A DNA stretch of 64,000 nt from Bariatricus massiliensis (GCF_900086725.1 NZ_LT574837.1:221702-285701), one strand, 5' to 3'. Positions 48,837-57,608 are shown, counted from the first letter of the stretch. Notes: a model not told the origin generated them from the letters alone. Numbers and translations: made by a program.

Positions 48837-49448
48837 CTATGCAATGCAAAAATTGAAATATGTATTTGGGTACGGTTCATCTGCCAGAACATAATGCCAC
48901 CACTCATTGCAGTAGGCTTCAAATCCGCTGCTTTCCATGATATGCCTTAGAACATCCCGATTTCTTGACTCTTCCTCTGTCAATCCACTTGCCGCATGAT
49001 GGGACCGTTCATCCATAAAATCAAAATCTCCGCCCATAGGAACAAGCGTACCGGTACCTATATAAAAAATCGTGAGATCAACCGCACCTCCGCGACTATG
49101 GCTGGACTGTGAGGCCACATATCCCTTTGTCACCATTTCATTCCGCTTTATATTAGGGTAATACCGGTTTTTCGTCAGATTATTCTCCGGTAGTGACGCC
49201 CAATGCAGAAAACAATCCACGGCACGCTGAGGGCGATAACCATCCCATAAGAGCAGCCCATATCCCTGTTTCCTGGCAAGTTTTTGAGCTTTGCGTAAAG
49301 CAGCTCCCAACTCTTTTGTTCCCACAATACGGTTTACCTCATATCCGTCCACCGGTTTGCCTGTAAAATTATCCCATGTGGCATATTTGGCATCCCAACG
49401 AATGCCAGGCAGCATTTCGTCTAAAAAAATAAAATTCTGTTTCATCAT
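48837..49448 (-). CDS. vanX: D-Ala-D-Ala dipeptidase VanX
   Basis: 203 residues, AGGAGG four bases upstream of the ATG pair 49448/49445. SSHSRGGAVDLT (zinc His and Asp), EWWHYVLAD (catalytic Glu and zinc His) and LLWDGYRPQRAVDCF (the transition-state Arg) are all present, the complete VanX set. It hydrolyses D-Ala-D-Ala so that cell-wall precursors end in D-Ala-D-Lac. Last gene of vanYHDX, two bases after the ligase. Confidence 0.92.
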   Translation of the reverse strand: MMKQNFIFLDEMLPGIRWDAKYATWDNFTGKPVDGYEVNRIVGTKELGAALRKAQKLARKQGYGLLLWDGYRPQRAVDCFLHWASLPENNLTKNRYYPNIKRNEMVTKGYVASQSSHSRGGAVDLTIFYIGTGTLVPMGGDFDFMDERSHHAASGLTEEESRNRDVLRHIMESSGFEAYCNEWWHYVLADEPYPNTYFNFCIA

Positions 49449-49450
49449 GT

Positions 49451-50482
49451 CTACCTCCTGAGCGCCAGTTCAATCAAACGATCAATAAGCTCCGAAAGGG
49501 TAAAGCCGGCCGCAGTCATCATGCGGGGATAACGGCTGTACGAAGTAAAGCCGGGCATGGTATTGACTTCATTGAGCACAATCTGCCCATCCTCCCGCAA
49601 AAACAAATCAATACGGGCCAGTCCTCTGCAGCCCAGTACCTGAAAAATTTTCTTAGCCGTTTCCTGAATCCGTTTCCTTACCTCTGCCGGCAGGTCAGCC
49701 GGAACTTGAATCGTTGCGTTTTCAGATCCCTTTTCAGGCTGTGCTTCCTGATGAATCTTAAAAAAGCCGTGTTTCAGACTGATCTGATCGATCTCACCAA
49801 CAATCAGATCTGTGCCGGTTCCCAATACAGCGCAGCCGACCTCACTCCCGGAAACCGCCTGCTCAATCAATACCTTTCTGTCGTATTGCCTTGCTTCGTT
49901 TATGGCCGCGCATAAATCTTCCGCTTTCTCTACTTTATTTACTCCAAAAGAAGAGCCGGAGCGTGCAGGTTTTACAAAAAGAGGAAAACCAAATCTCTCT
50001 GTTTCCGGGCTGTCGCCGTCCTGAATAATCTGGAAATCAGGAACTTCAATACCTGCATTTTTTACAGTGGTATAAGCAAGCGATTTGTCCATGCAAATCA
50101 CAGAGCTTTGAATATCACAGCCAACATAGGGAATCCCGGATAATTCGAGCAGACCCTGTATTGAGCCGTCTTCCCCAAATTTGCCGTGAATCATTGGAAA
50201 CACCACATCTATAAGTTGGGTTTCGTATCCCGCATCTTTTTGTATCAGCAGCCCATGCGTATTTCTCCCCGGCGAAAAGACGACTGAATATTTTGCATAT
50301 CGCTCCCAATCCAGGCAAGGTTTTTCACATAATTTCCAAATGCCGGATTTTGTGATGCCGATATAAAAAGGCTGATATTTTTCCGTATCCATGTTTGCGG
50401 CAAGCTCCATTGCCGATTTTATAGATACAGTATGTTCTTCCGAGCAGCCACCAAACAGGACCGCAACGTTTATCTTATACAT
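49451..50482 (-). CDS. vanD: D-Ala-D-Lac ligase, VanD type
   Basis: 343 residues from ATG 50482 (AAAGGAG eight bases upstream). ATP-grasp ligase with NVAVLFGGCSEEHTVSIKSA, HGKFGEDGSIQGLLELSGIP, FVKPARSGSSFGVNKVE, EIDQISLKHGFFKIHQEAQP and NEVNTMPGFTSYSRYP. The HG-x-F-x-IHQ omega loop is that of D-Lac rather than D-Ala ligases. The N-terminal part resembles VanD more than VanA or VanB, and the serine-type VanY upstream agrees. Overlaps vanH by eight bases. Confers altered precursor ends and vancomycin tolerance with VanH and VanX. Confidence 0.88.
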   Translation of the reverse strand: MYKINVAVLFGGCSEEHTVSIKSAMELAANMDTEKYQPFYIGITKSGIWKLCEKPCLDWERYAKYSVVFSPGRNTHGLLIQKDAGYETQLIDVVFPMIHGKFGEDGSIQGLLELSGIPYVGCDIQSSVICMDKSLAYTTVKNAGIEVPDFQIIQDGDSPETERFGFPLFVKPARSGSSFGVNKVEKAEDLCAAINEARQYDRKVLIEQAVSGSEVGCAVLGTGTDLIVGEIDQISLKHGFFKIHQEAQPEKGSENATIQVPADLPAEVRKRIQETAKKIFQVLGCRGLARIDLFLREDGQIVLNEVNTMPGFTSYSRYPRMMTAAGFTLSELIDRLIELALRR

Positions 50483-51446
50483 TTCCAAGACTCCTTTCAA
50501 AATTCAGGCAATTCTGAATCGTATTGCTTACTGTGTCAACTAACACCCGGTCCGTATGGTAGGCCGTATGCGGCGTAACAATTACATTCGGCATCCTCTG
50601 GAGGGCTGATAAAAAGGGATGTTTCAACACCTTTTGCGTACAGTCATAATAAAAAATTCCTTCTTCACCTTCCAGTACATCCAAAGCGGCGCCTCCAATT
50701 CTCCCATCCTCCAGCTCATCTATCAATGCCTCTGTGTCCACTAATGCGCCCCGTGCCGTATTGATAAGAAGCGCATCTTTCTTCATCATTTTTAATTGCT
50801 CACGGCCAATCATATGGAAAGTATCTTCTGACAGCGGAACATGGAGTGTAATAATATCGCTGCTTTGCAGCAGCTCACATAATGGAACATAGTCTGCTCC
50901 GGCTTTGTGATTGCAGTCATACGCCAGCACCGTACAACCGAATCCCTTCAGGCGTTCCATAACTGCCTGTCCGATCCGTCCGGTTCCTATCACGCCAACC
51001 GTCATATCCTGTAATTCTTTGCCTCGAAGGTCATTCAGGCAATAATTTTGTGTTTCTGCTCTGTGCATTACGGATTTTGTTCCACGCATCAGCATAAGCA
51101 TCAGCATGATGGTATAGTCGGCGACACTCCCCGGCGAGTAAGCTACTGTGCCAATGGTCATTCCCATTTGTCCGGCTGCCTGTATATCAATATGGTTAAA
51201 ACCGATACTCCGGGTGCAGATATATTTTACGCCAGCGTTTTTCAGCGCAAGAAGGAGGGATTCCGACAGCTCCGCTTTATGGCTTATGCTGACACACTGG
51301 CATCCATCAGCTAAATTTACATTGTTTTCTGATACTGCTTCTCTTATGAGTGAGACCGTAACGCCAAATTCAAAGGAAAGTCTATTAAAAACCGCCGCCT
51401 CATCCGGCTCACATCCAAAAACAGTAATATTCATCTCTTTCTTCAT
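50475..51446 (-). CDS. vanH: D-lactate dehydrogenase VanH
   Basis: 323 residues from ATG 51446 (AAGGAG seven bases upstream). 2-hydroxyacid dehydrogenase: TRSIGFNHIDIQAAGQMG, NAD motif VGVIGTGRIGQAVMERL, catalytic Arg in NTARGALVDTEALIDELE, Glu in the DVLEGEEGIF block and His in VIVTPHTAYHT. Reduces pyruvate to the D-lactate used by the ligase. Third gene of vanYHDX. Confidence 0.92.
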   Translation of the reverse strand: MKKEMNITVFGCEPDEAAVFNRLSFEFGVTVSLIREAVSENNVNLADGCQCVSISHKAELSESLLLALKNAGVKYICTRSIGFNHIDIQAAGQMGMTIGTVAYSPGSVADYTIMLMLMLMRGTKSVMHRAETQNYCLNDLRGKELQDMTVGVIGTGRIGQAVMERLKGFGCTVLAYDCNHKAGADYVPLCELLQSSDIITLHVPLSEDTFHMIGREQLKMMKKDALLINTARGALVDTEALIDELEDGRIGGAALDVLEGEEGIFYYDCTQKVLKHPFLSALQRMPNVIVTPHTAYHTDRVLVDTVSNTIQNCLNFERSLGNV

Positions 51447-51465
51447 TGCTTCACTCCTTAGTTGT

Positions 51466-52518
51466 TCATTGCAATTTAATTGCATCAATAATATCAACGC
51501 TGTCCTGGAATCTGTCGTTCTCAGTTGACCCCATGACTGCACAGATATAGGTGTTTCCGTTAATGACCGCTGCTGAAATGATACAGGCGCCGCCACGACT
51601 GCTGGTTCCCGTTTTTAGACCGATCACTTCAGGCCGGTAATATTTGCTGTCTGGATTGAGAAGTTCATTTGTATTTTTGTATGTGACCTCCCGGCCATTG
51701 GTCCATCTTTCATAAGACGAATAGGTTGCCACGATATCGGAAATACATGGGTCATCCAAACATGCCTTTGCAATAATGGCAAGATCATAGGCCGTGGTAT
51801 ACTGTCCATCAGCGTCATATCCGTCTGGCACTACAAAATTCGAGTTTTTCGCACCAAGCTGTTTTGCCTTCTCATTTACTTTATCCATGAATACATCAAT
51901 AGCCTGTGTATCAGACAGGCCCTTATCCCCGTCAATTTTCTTTCCCGTATTCACTGCAAGCGTATACGCTGCATCATTGCCGGAAGGAAGCATAAGGGCA
52001 ATTAAGAGCTGTCTGACGGTCAGAGTATCACCCTTCATAAGCCATGCTCTTGACGAATCATCATGCATCATTTCGATCTCTGCGCCTACCCTCATTTCAT
52101 CGTCCGGGGAACAGTAGTCCAATACGGTCAAAGCTGTAATCATTTTAGCCGTGCTGGCCGGTGAAATTTTGTCTGTACCATTTTTCTGATACAATGTTGC
52201 ATTGGTATCAGTATTGATTACAATCGCATTGGCTGCTGTGACATTCACGGAAAGAGCATTATCAGAGTCAAGGATGGGTGAAACCGTTTCCTTTTGTCCG
52301 CTATCCCCCAAAGAAAAAGATTCATTGTTTTGAGTAACTTTTTTCTCGGGGATAGGGGATTCTTTGCCACTCCTTATCAGATTCACAATTCCCAATGCTG
52401 CAACGGCTATAAGTAAACAAAGCACAATACATACAGCTTTGTAATAGACTCTTTTTTTCTTTTTTGATTTTCTCCTGTTCCTGTTGTCGTAGTTTCCGTT
52501 ATTGTTTTGATATTCCAT
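51466..52518 (-). CDS. vanY: D,D-carboxypeptidase VanY (serine, PBP type, VanD class)
   Basis: 350 residues, AAAGGAG upstream. A basic cytoplasmic N-terminus, one membrane segment (VCIVLCLLIAVAALGIVNLI), then a penicillin-binding D,D-peptidase: ISPASTAKMITA (SxxK), LPSGNDAAYTLA (SxN) and IGLKTGTSSRGG (KTG). It is a DacA-like serine enzyme, not the zinc VanY of vanA/vanB, which is the mark of vanD clusters. Removes terminal D-Ala from residual precursors. First gene of vanYHDX. Confidence 0.9.
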   Translation of the reverse strand: MEYQNNNGNYDNRNRRKSKKKKRVYYKAVCIVLCLLIAVAALGIVNLIRSGKESPIPEKKVTQNNESFSLGDSGQKETVSPILDSDNALSVNVTAANAIVINTDTNATLYQKNGTDKISPASTAKMITALTVLDYCSPDDEMRVGAEIEMMHDDSSRAWLMKGDTLTVRQLLIALMLPSGNDAAYTLAVNTGKKIDGDKGLSDTQAIDVFMDKVNEKAKQLGAKNSNFVVPDGYDADGQYTTAYDLAIIAKACLDDPCISDIVATYSSYERWTNGREVTYKNTNELLNPDSKYYRPEVIGLKTGTSSRGGACIISAAVINGNTYICAVMGSTENDRFQDSVDIIDAIKLQ

Positions 52519-52545
52519 CGTTATCTTAAACTCCTTTCTGGAAGT

Positions 52546-52593
52546 AAAAAAAATCGCTCCACCCGATATATAGCATATCAGAATGGAGCGATT
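52546..52593 (-). terminator. Terminator or attenuator in the vanYHDX leader
   Basis: Minus strand AATCGCTCCA and TGGAGCGATT pair around a 22-base loop and are followed by eight T residues. It lies downstream of the VanR-type repeats and -10 (52619-52660), hence inside the vanYHDX transcript, about 28 bases before vanY's ATG. It also ends vanRS. No other promoter is seen between it and vanY. Confidence 0.7.
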
Positions 52594-52618
52594 TATGTTT
52601 TCGCTTTCCTTTGCGGAT

Positions 52619-52660
52619 AATATATGATTTTTAACGGACTTTCTTACGATTTTCCTACGA
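52619..52660 (-). promoter_or_regulatory. vanYHDX promoter with three 11-bp VanR boxes
   Basis: Minus strand contiguous repeats TCGTAGGAAAA, TCGTAAGAAAG, TCCGTTAAAAA (52660-52628), one helical turn apart, then TATATT (52624-52619). The repeats overlap the last codons and stop of vanS. OmpR-type activators bind this kind of direct repeat just upstream of -10/-35. Confidence 0.75.
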
Positions 52661-53789
52661 CCGGCAATGACAACTCAAAACAGGTAAAACCGTCCTCACT
52701 TCGGGCGGTAATCTGCCCGTGATGAAGTTCAACGATCTCCTTTGCAATGGCAAGTCCCAGACCGGCTCCGCCCGTTGCAGAGCTTCGTGATACATCCAGG
52801 CGGTAAAACTGCTCAAATATTCTTTCTAACCGTTCCTGCGGGATGGTATTTCCCTCATTCATGACTTTGATTGAAACATGATCTTCTATCTGCTCTGCAG
52901 CTATCTTAATGCTCGTGTCTGCGTTACAATAGCTGACAGCATTTCGCAGCAGGTTATCAAATACACGCTGCATTTTATTTGCATCGCATGAAATAAAAAT
53001 ATCCGGCTGCATTTCAAATTCCAGTTTCAGGTTCTTTTCGGCCAGCATCGGTTTAAACTCATATGCCAACTGTTCCAGCATCCTCGTCAGATTGATTTTA
53101 CTGTATATAAGCGTTATATTGGAAAGGTTGAACCGCGTGATCTCAAAAAATTCGTTAATCAGATCCTCAAGGCGCTCGGCCTTATCCAGCGATATAGATA
53201 AATACCGTTCCCGGAGCTCATCGGAAATCTGGCCCTCATCCCTTAATAGTGTCAAATAACCGATCACCGATGAAAGCGGCGTTTTTAAGTCATGGGCCAG
53301 ATACATAACAAGGTCATTTTTCCGTTGCTCCGCAAGCTCGGCATCCGTTTTTCTTTTCGTCAGGGTATGCCGTATGGAATTGATCTTTCTTTCTGTTGAC
53401 GCCAGCTCTGCCGGCAGAGCAATATCGTGGGCATCTTCATTCACAAGAGAATCAATGCCACGGTTAATCTCCTTGAAGTATTTTGAAACATTGCCCACAA
53501 ATATACGAAAAACCACAAAAAACACGCCCAAAATCGCCAGCAGGAAAAGCCAGATTTCATACCTCTTGAAGGTTTTCAGGTAGACGACTGCGGCCTCATC
53601 ACGGTCGTGGTAAATAAAATGCTCTAAAATATAAACTACGGCATTTGCAAAATTGTCTTTTAAAATAAACAGATAAACACCTGCTATAACCAGAAGGGAA
53701 CATACCATCATCAGCAGCATCTTCATGAATAATCTGTTTTCAAAAAGCAAATAGTCATTTTCAAAATTTGTTTTCTTTCTATTTTTCAA
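52644..53789 (-). CDS. vanS: Sensor histidine kinase VanS
   Basis: 381 residues from a TTG start at 53789, overlapping vanR by 11 bases. Two membrane segments (MLLMMVCSLLVIAGVYLFIL near 24; WLFLLAILGVFFVVFRIFVG near 80) with a short outer loop, a HAMP-like linker, then YLAHDLKTPLSSVIGYLTLL (H box, His near 166), FDNLLRNAVSYC (N box), and ATGGAGLGLAIAKEI (G box). Complete catalytic set. Senses glycopeptide stress and phosphorylates VanR. Confidence 0.9.
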   Translation of the reverse strand: MKNRKKTNFENDYLLFENRLFMKMLLMMVCSLLVIAGVYLFILKDNFANAVVYILEHFIYHDRDEAAVVYLKTFKRYEIWLFLLAILGVFFVVFRIFVGNVSKYFKEINRGIDSLVNEDAHDIALPAELASTERKINSIRHTLTKRKTDAELAEQRKNDLVMYLAHDLKTPLSSVIGYLTLLRDEGQISDELRERYLSISLDKAERLEDLINEFFEITRFNLSNITLIYSKINLTRMLEQLAYEFKPMLAEKNLKLEFEMQPDIFISCDANKMQRVFDNLLRNAVSYCNADTSIKIAAEQIEDHVSIKVMNEGNTIPQERLERIFEQFYRLDVSRSSATGGAGLGLAIAKEIVELHHGQITARSEDGFTCFELSLPVVGKS

Positions 53790-54477
53790 TGGTATATCCC
53801 ACTCCCCACACAGTTTTTATGAATTTCGGGTTTTTTGCCCGTTCCTTCATTTTTTCTCTGAGCCGGCCGATATGGGCCATAACAGTATTATTGTTATCCA
53901 TGTATTTTTCTCCCCATACCGCTTCAAATAATTCCTCCGTTGAGATAACCTCCCCCTGGTTCTCACACAGATACCAGAGAATCGAGAACTCTGTCGGCGT
54001 CAGCTGAAGTTCTTTTCCAAATAAGATACATTTATGGCTTTTCTTACTGATTGTCATTCCTCTTATATCATATTCGCTGCATTCATCCTCCTGCTTGATC
54101 TGCGGCTGCCTGTATCTCATATACTGCCTTAACTGCGCTTTCACGCGGGCAACCACTTCCAGTGGGTTGAACGGCTTCGTGATATAGTCATCCGCAACGG
54201 ACAGCCCCATGATTTTATCCCCATCTTCTACTTTTGCTGTCAGCATAATCACAGGAAAATAAAATTTCTCCCGGATTTTCTGGCAAATTTGAAAGCCATC
54301 AATATCCGGGAGCATAATATCTAATATGGCTAAATCTAAGTGGATAGACTCAATGCACCTTAACGCATCCGTACCATTGTAAAATTTATAAACGGTATAT
54401 CCATCGTTTTTCAGATAGACTTCAACCAAATCTGCCAACTCTTTTTCGTCATCAACCACTAAAATTTTTTCATTCAT
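53779..54477 (-). CDS. vanR: Response regulator VanR
   Basis: 232 residues, GAAGGAG upstream. Receiver with VVDDEKELADLVEVYLK, LAILDIMLPDIDGF (phospho-acceptor near D52) and YITKPFNPLEVVARV; OmpR-type winged helix with LTPTEFSILWYLCENQGEVI and IGRLREKMKERAK. Activates vanYHDX at the repeats 52628-52660 and probably vanRS itself. Confidence 0.92.
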   Translation of the reverse strand: MNEKILVVDDEKELADLVEVYLKNDGYTVYKFYNGTDALRCIESIHLDLAILDIMLPDIDGFQICQKIREKFYFPVIMLTAKVEDGDKIMGLSVADDYITKPFNPLEVVARVKAQLRQYMRYRQPQIKQEDECSEYDIRGMTISKKSHKCILFGKELQLTPTEFSILWYLCENQGEVISTEELFEAVWGEKYMDNNNTVMAHIGRLREKMKERAKNPKFIKTVWGVGYTIEK

Positions 54478-54529
54478 TGCATTGCTCCTTCCTGCACAAA
54501 CTATCTATCTTTATTATGTACCAAAACGC

Positions 54530-54592
54530 TGTTACATTATCAGCATAATGATAGATAATCGTCAAGACAACGCATTCCTAATCTTGACGATT
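54530..54592 (-). promoter_or_regulatory. vanRS promoter with 11-bp inverted repeat
   Basis: Minus strand -35 TTGACG (54560-54565), 18 bases, -10 GATAAT (54536-54541). AATCGTCAAGA (54557-54567) and TCTTGACGATT (54582-54592) are perfect inverted repeats 14 bases apart; one arm covers the -35. Unlike the direct repeats before vanYHDX, this symmetry suggests a dimeric repressor or a different regulator. Confidence 0.6.
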
Positions 54593-54669
54593 CCTTACAT
54601 TAAGCGAAACAGATAGATATAGCAGCCACACCTTAGATGTATCCAACTGTCATCTGATTCCATAGTCAT

Positions 54670-55175
54670 TTACGGCACTTCAAATTTATATCCAACGCCG
54701 ACAACGCTTTTGATGTAGTCCGGGGAATCCGGCGCGATTTTCAGTTTCTTCCGCAGATTGCTTACATGGTTATTGACTGCCTTGCGAGAGTAATAAGAAT
54801 GATCCTCATTCCAGACCAATTCCATAATCAGCTCATAGGTAAATACCCGCTTCGGGTGCGTAATTAGCAAAGCAAGGATGTCAAATTCCTTAGCGGTTAA
54901 TTCAATTACCTGTCCGCCCATACATACAAGCCGCTGCTCCTGGCAGAAATATAAATCCCCCATGCGAATCTCTGTAAAAGGTTCCTCAATGGCTGCCTGC
55001 ACCCTATAAGTTTCGGGAATATCACATGGGCTGTCGGCCGGATTACTCTGTTGCCCTTTTGAAGCAAGAAGATAATTTACTAACTCCTGCCTCTGACGGG
55101 TATTTAACAGCACAAGCAGTTTTTCTGCAATTTTACCGCCCGATTCAGATATATCAAATACAGCTAATTTCCCAT
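54670..55175 (-). CDS. OmpR-type winged-helix protein without receiver, with 5' frameshift
   Basis: The continuous frame (GTG 55113) gives 147 residues: a leader region and a winged helix with ELTAKEFDILALLITHPKRV, VFTYELIMELVWNEDHSYYS, KAVNNHVSNLRKKLKIA and SVVGVGYKFEV. There is no receiver domain. A strong ribosome site GGAGGAGG stands before ATG 55175, but that frame stops after three codons. Adding one base to the A run at about 55168 would join it to the main frame, starting MGKLAVFDISESGGKIAEKL. So the gene either carries a recent one-base deletion or starts at the internal GTG. It may bind the vanRS promoter next door. Confidence 0.65.
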
Positions 55176-55247
55176 GTTATCACCTCCTCCGTCAATGCAG
55201 GTATTCATTCTTTTATTTTGCTGATACAAGTTTTGTAGAGAATCATT

Positions 55248-56063
55248 TTAAGCGTTATAAAGTTTGCTGTATTGTTTCGGAGTCACTCTGGCATATTTTT
55301 TGAAAAAATTAGTAAAGTGACTCTGACTGCTAAATCCAAGCTGATAGGTAATATTTGATAAGTCTTCCCCGGCCTTCAGCAATTTTTTGGCCTCTGTCAT
55401 TTTAATACATTCGATATAACGATAAGGGGATATGCCCTTTTCTTTCGTAAACATACGAATAAAATGGTACTTACTAAATCCGGTAAAGGAACTCAAATCG
55501 CATAATGAAATATTTGCGGCATAATGTTTTTCAATATACCCGCAGGCACGTTCTATACTATCCGAAATTTCCATTTGTTCGCATTCCAGTGATTGAGCAT
55601 GACCTGCGACCAAATCGCCGATGATCATATAAAGCAGTTCTTCTTTTTGCAGATCGCAATACGATCCATTTTCAATCAAGTCAATCAACTCTTTTATTTG
55701 CGGAATAAGATCGCTCTGGTGAACAATCTGCGGTTCAAAATATGGACATATGGAATATCCTATACATTCCAGCACCAATTCTTCCATGCGCTCAGTCGTG
55801 ATGTGAAAACATCTAAAATCCAACAGTCCCTTTTTCAACTCTAAACAGGTATGGTTGTCATTGGGGTTAAACAGGAGCAGATCACCTTTTTCTGCTGTAT
55901 ACTCTTTGCCTTGACAGATTACCCGTCGGTTTCCGCTTTCGATATAACCTAATTCATAGTAATCATGGAAATGCGGTGGCAGATTCTCTATCATTCCTGT
56001 CAGTGTTAGTACCTCTATCTTCAATTTTTCGTCAAAAACAATTCTGCTATCAGAGTTATCCAT
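55248..56063 (-). CDS. AraC-family transcriptional regulator
   Basis: 271 residues, GGAGG seven bases upstream. The N-terminal cupin has LPPHFHDYYELGYIESGNRR, KGDLLLFNPNDNHTC; the C-terminal two helix-turn-helix motifs are YAANISLCDLSSFTGFSKYH and ITYQLGFSSQSHFTNFFKKY with the RVTPKQYSKL end. Binds a small ligand through the cupin and DNA through the tail. Monocistronic; its target is not evident, though the van cluster and GNAT gene are nearest. Confidence 0.88.
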   Translation of the reverse strand: MDNSDSRIVFDEKLKIEVLTLTGMIENLPPHFHDYYELGYIESGNRRVICQGKEYTAEKGDLLLFNPNDNHTCLELKKGLLDFRCFHITTERMEELVLECIGYSICPYFEPQIVHQSDLIPQIKELIDLIENGSYCDLQKEELLYMIIGDLVAGHAQSLECEQMEISDSIERACGYIEKHYAANISLCDLSSFTGFSKYHFIRMFTKEKGISPYRYIECIKMTEAKKLLKAGEDLSNITYQLGFSSQSHFTNFFKKYARVTPKQYSKLYNA

Positions 56064-56229
56064 AAGTCACCTCCACGAAGTTACTCTAATTATATCATTA
56101 TAGCTCATGCGCATCACTTTTTCTTACATAATGTTGCTATCTTCCCCAAGGCATGTCGAATCATGCGCTATCATTCTTTGTATATAAATAGAAAATATAG
56201 TGTTGTGGGCAGTAAGCATTAAAATTTCG

Positions 56230-56418
56230 TTATGCTTTCACGCTCTCCTTATTCTTTACGAGTATCGTTTCCGATATAGTTGCCGCAGCACTTGCTGCCA
56301 CATGACTGACCAGCACTATACATACCGCCGGTATTAGCGCGGGGGATTTCTCCACTATTTCGGCCTCAGCCTGCGGCGCAGGCCGGGCTGGAGTATCCTT
56401 GCCCATAACGGGGATCAC
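56230..56418 (-). CDS. Small hypothetical protein with one hydrophobic segment
   Basis: 62 residues; its ATG overlaps the stop of the GNAT gene (ATGA-type). ARPAPQAEAEIVEKSPALIP is Ala/Pro/Glu-rich and AVCIVLVSHVAASAAATI could span a membrane. It may be the read-through tail of a rearranged gene. Weakly supported. Confidence 0.35.
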   Translation of the reverse strand: MIPVMGKDTPARPAPQAEAEIVEKSPALIPAVCIVLVSHVAASAAATISETILVKNKESVKA

Positions 56419-57002
56419 GGACTGTTCCGGCTGTGGTGCTGGAATTTATCCATCACTTCAATGTAATCAGCTTTTGTCATGCCATATAAATAATAATCGC
56501 AGTAGATGTTTACCATTTTTCCCTCACGAATAAGCCCTTCACACTTGAAGCCCGCTTTTTCAAGAGTCTTGAATGACGCAATGTTGCAGATGTGAACATC
56601 GGCCCAAAGACGCTGCAATTCTGTTTCTTCAAAGCAGAAGATAGCTACTCTCGCCAGTGCTTCTGTCATAAGTCGGTTGCCTTGATAGGCAGGAGAAAGG
56701 CGAAATGCTACTTTTGCCATGCGGTCATTCTCAATGAGATACACCCACATATCCCCGATGACTTTATAATCTTGTTTGTGAACAATACCCCAATGAAAAC
56801 TTTTTGTGGGTTTCTCCGGCTTTTGAAAAAGCAATTCCGGGTTTAAGTCACTTTTCCCGGGGCGTTTTCCCCAATACTGATAAATGGAACTGTCACCCAA
56901 CCATTCTTTCAAATCTGAAACATCTTCTTTTCGCAGAGGGCGTAGGATAAGTTGATCCGTTTCAAGAACAGGCTTATTCTGCGCATAATCCTGTAATTTC
57001 AT
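56415..57002 (-). CDS. GNAT-family acetyltransferase (RimJ/RimL type)
   Basis: 195 residues from ATG 57002 (GAGGGGG upstream; the longer frame has no site). VLETDQLILRPLRKEDVSDL at the start, AKVAFRLSPAYQGNRLMTEA near 125 (the acetyl-CoA pyrophosphate loop, here PAYQGNRL), and VHICNIASFKTLEKAGFKCE near 155 (N-x-AS-x3-LEK-GF). This is the RimJ/L subgroup; the substrate could be a ribosomal protein N-terminus or an antibiotic-like amine. Two genes downstream of TrmO. Confidence 0.85.
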   Translation of the reverse strand: MKLQDYAQNKPVLETDQLILRPLRKEDVSDLKEWLGDSSIYQYWGKRPGKSDLNPELLFQKPEKPTKSFHWGIVHKQDYKVIGDMWVYLIENDRMAKVAFRLSPAYQGNRLMTEALARVAIFCFEETELQRLWADVHICNIASFKTLEKAGFKCEGLIREGKMVNIYCDYYLYGMTKADYIEVMDKFQHHSRNSP

Positions 57003-57015
57003 AAGCCACCCCCTC

Positions 57016-57489
57016 TTAAAATTTGAACACCTGTCCCCAATCAAAATAGCCGGACGCTTCTGTGCTTTTCGGCCATTCGCTGCACCATACGGGAACACCG
57101 GGCGTTTCAACTCTGTCAAAACTCGGTGTGTAGGGCTTGATGTCAAGTACGGGCGTATTGTCATTTGCGTCAATGAATGTAACACGAATTATGCCGTTGG
57201 TGAAATCAATGTTAATAATTTCGGACGCTGTTAATGCAATAGGGTTCGGACGAGAAGGAGATCGTGTCGCAAATACACCCATGACTTCGGGTGCACCTTT
57301 ATAGGGCTGTTCTGTCTGCAATTCATTCCGGTCTGCGTCGTTGTCGCAATCGCTGAACCACCAAAAGACATTGATGTGGCTGAAGCCCTCTAAGGCTTGC
57401 AGTCCGGGAATGTACTCCGGCTCTAACTGAATAAATGTGCCGTTTTCATCATTTTTTACTTTGCCAATAGCTTTTAATTGATAGGTCAT
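57016..57489 (-). CDS. trmO: TrmO/TsaA-type tRNA N6-methyltransferase
   Basis: 157 residues, AAGGAGG five bases upstream. LEGFSHINVFWWF, GVFATRSPSRPNPIALTASE, VTFIDANDNTPVLDIKPYTP and YFDWG cover the beta-barrel SAM-binding fold of TrmO, which methylates t6A37 of certain tRNAs. The RSPxRPNPI motif is intact. Full family length for the short bacterial form. Confidence 0.85.
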   Translation of the reverse strand: MTYQLKAIGKVKNDENGTFIQLEPEYIPGLQALEGFSHINVFWWFSDCDNDADRNELQTEQPYKGAPEVMGVFATRSPSRPNPIALTASEIINIDFTNGIIRVTFIDANDNTPVLDIKPYTPSFDRVETPGVPVWCSEWPKSTEASGYFDWGQVFKF

Positions 57490-57561
57490 ATTTTTCCTCC
57501 TTGCTTTTGTTGGTAAAACCAGTATAAGACCTCACATCATGTGAGATGCAATGGGGAAAAA

Positions 57562-57598
57562 TAAAAAATGCCCTGCATTTTTAGCAGGACATTTCAAA
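57562..57598 (-). terminator. Intrinsic terminator after the MerR gene
   Basis: Minus strand AATGTCCTGC and GCAGGGCATT around a TAAAAAT loop, followed by TTTTTATTTTT. Confidence 0.75.
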
Positions 57599-57608
57599 GT
57601 CTATACAA

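Noticed and set aside
48837..54477. Assignment of the van cluster to vanA or vanB type
   Set aside because: VanY is a serine penicillin-binding-type enzyme and there is no VanW or VanZ; the ligase N-terminus reads closer to VanD.
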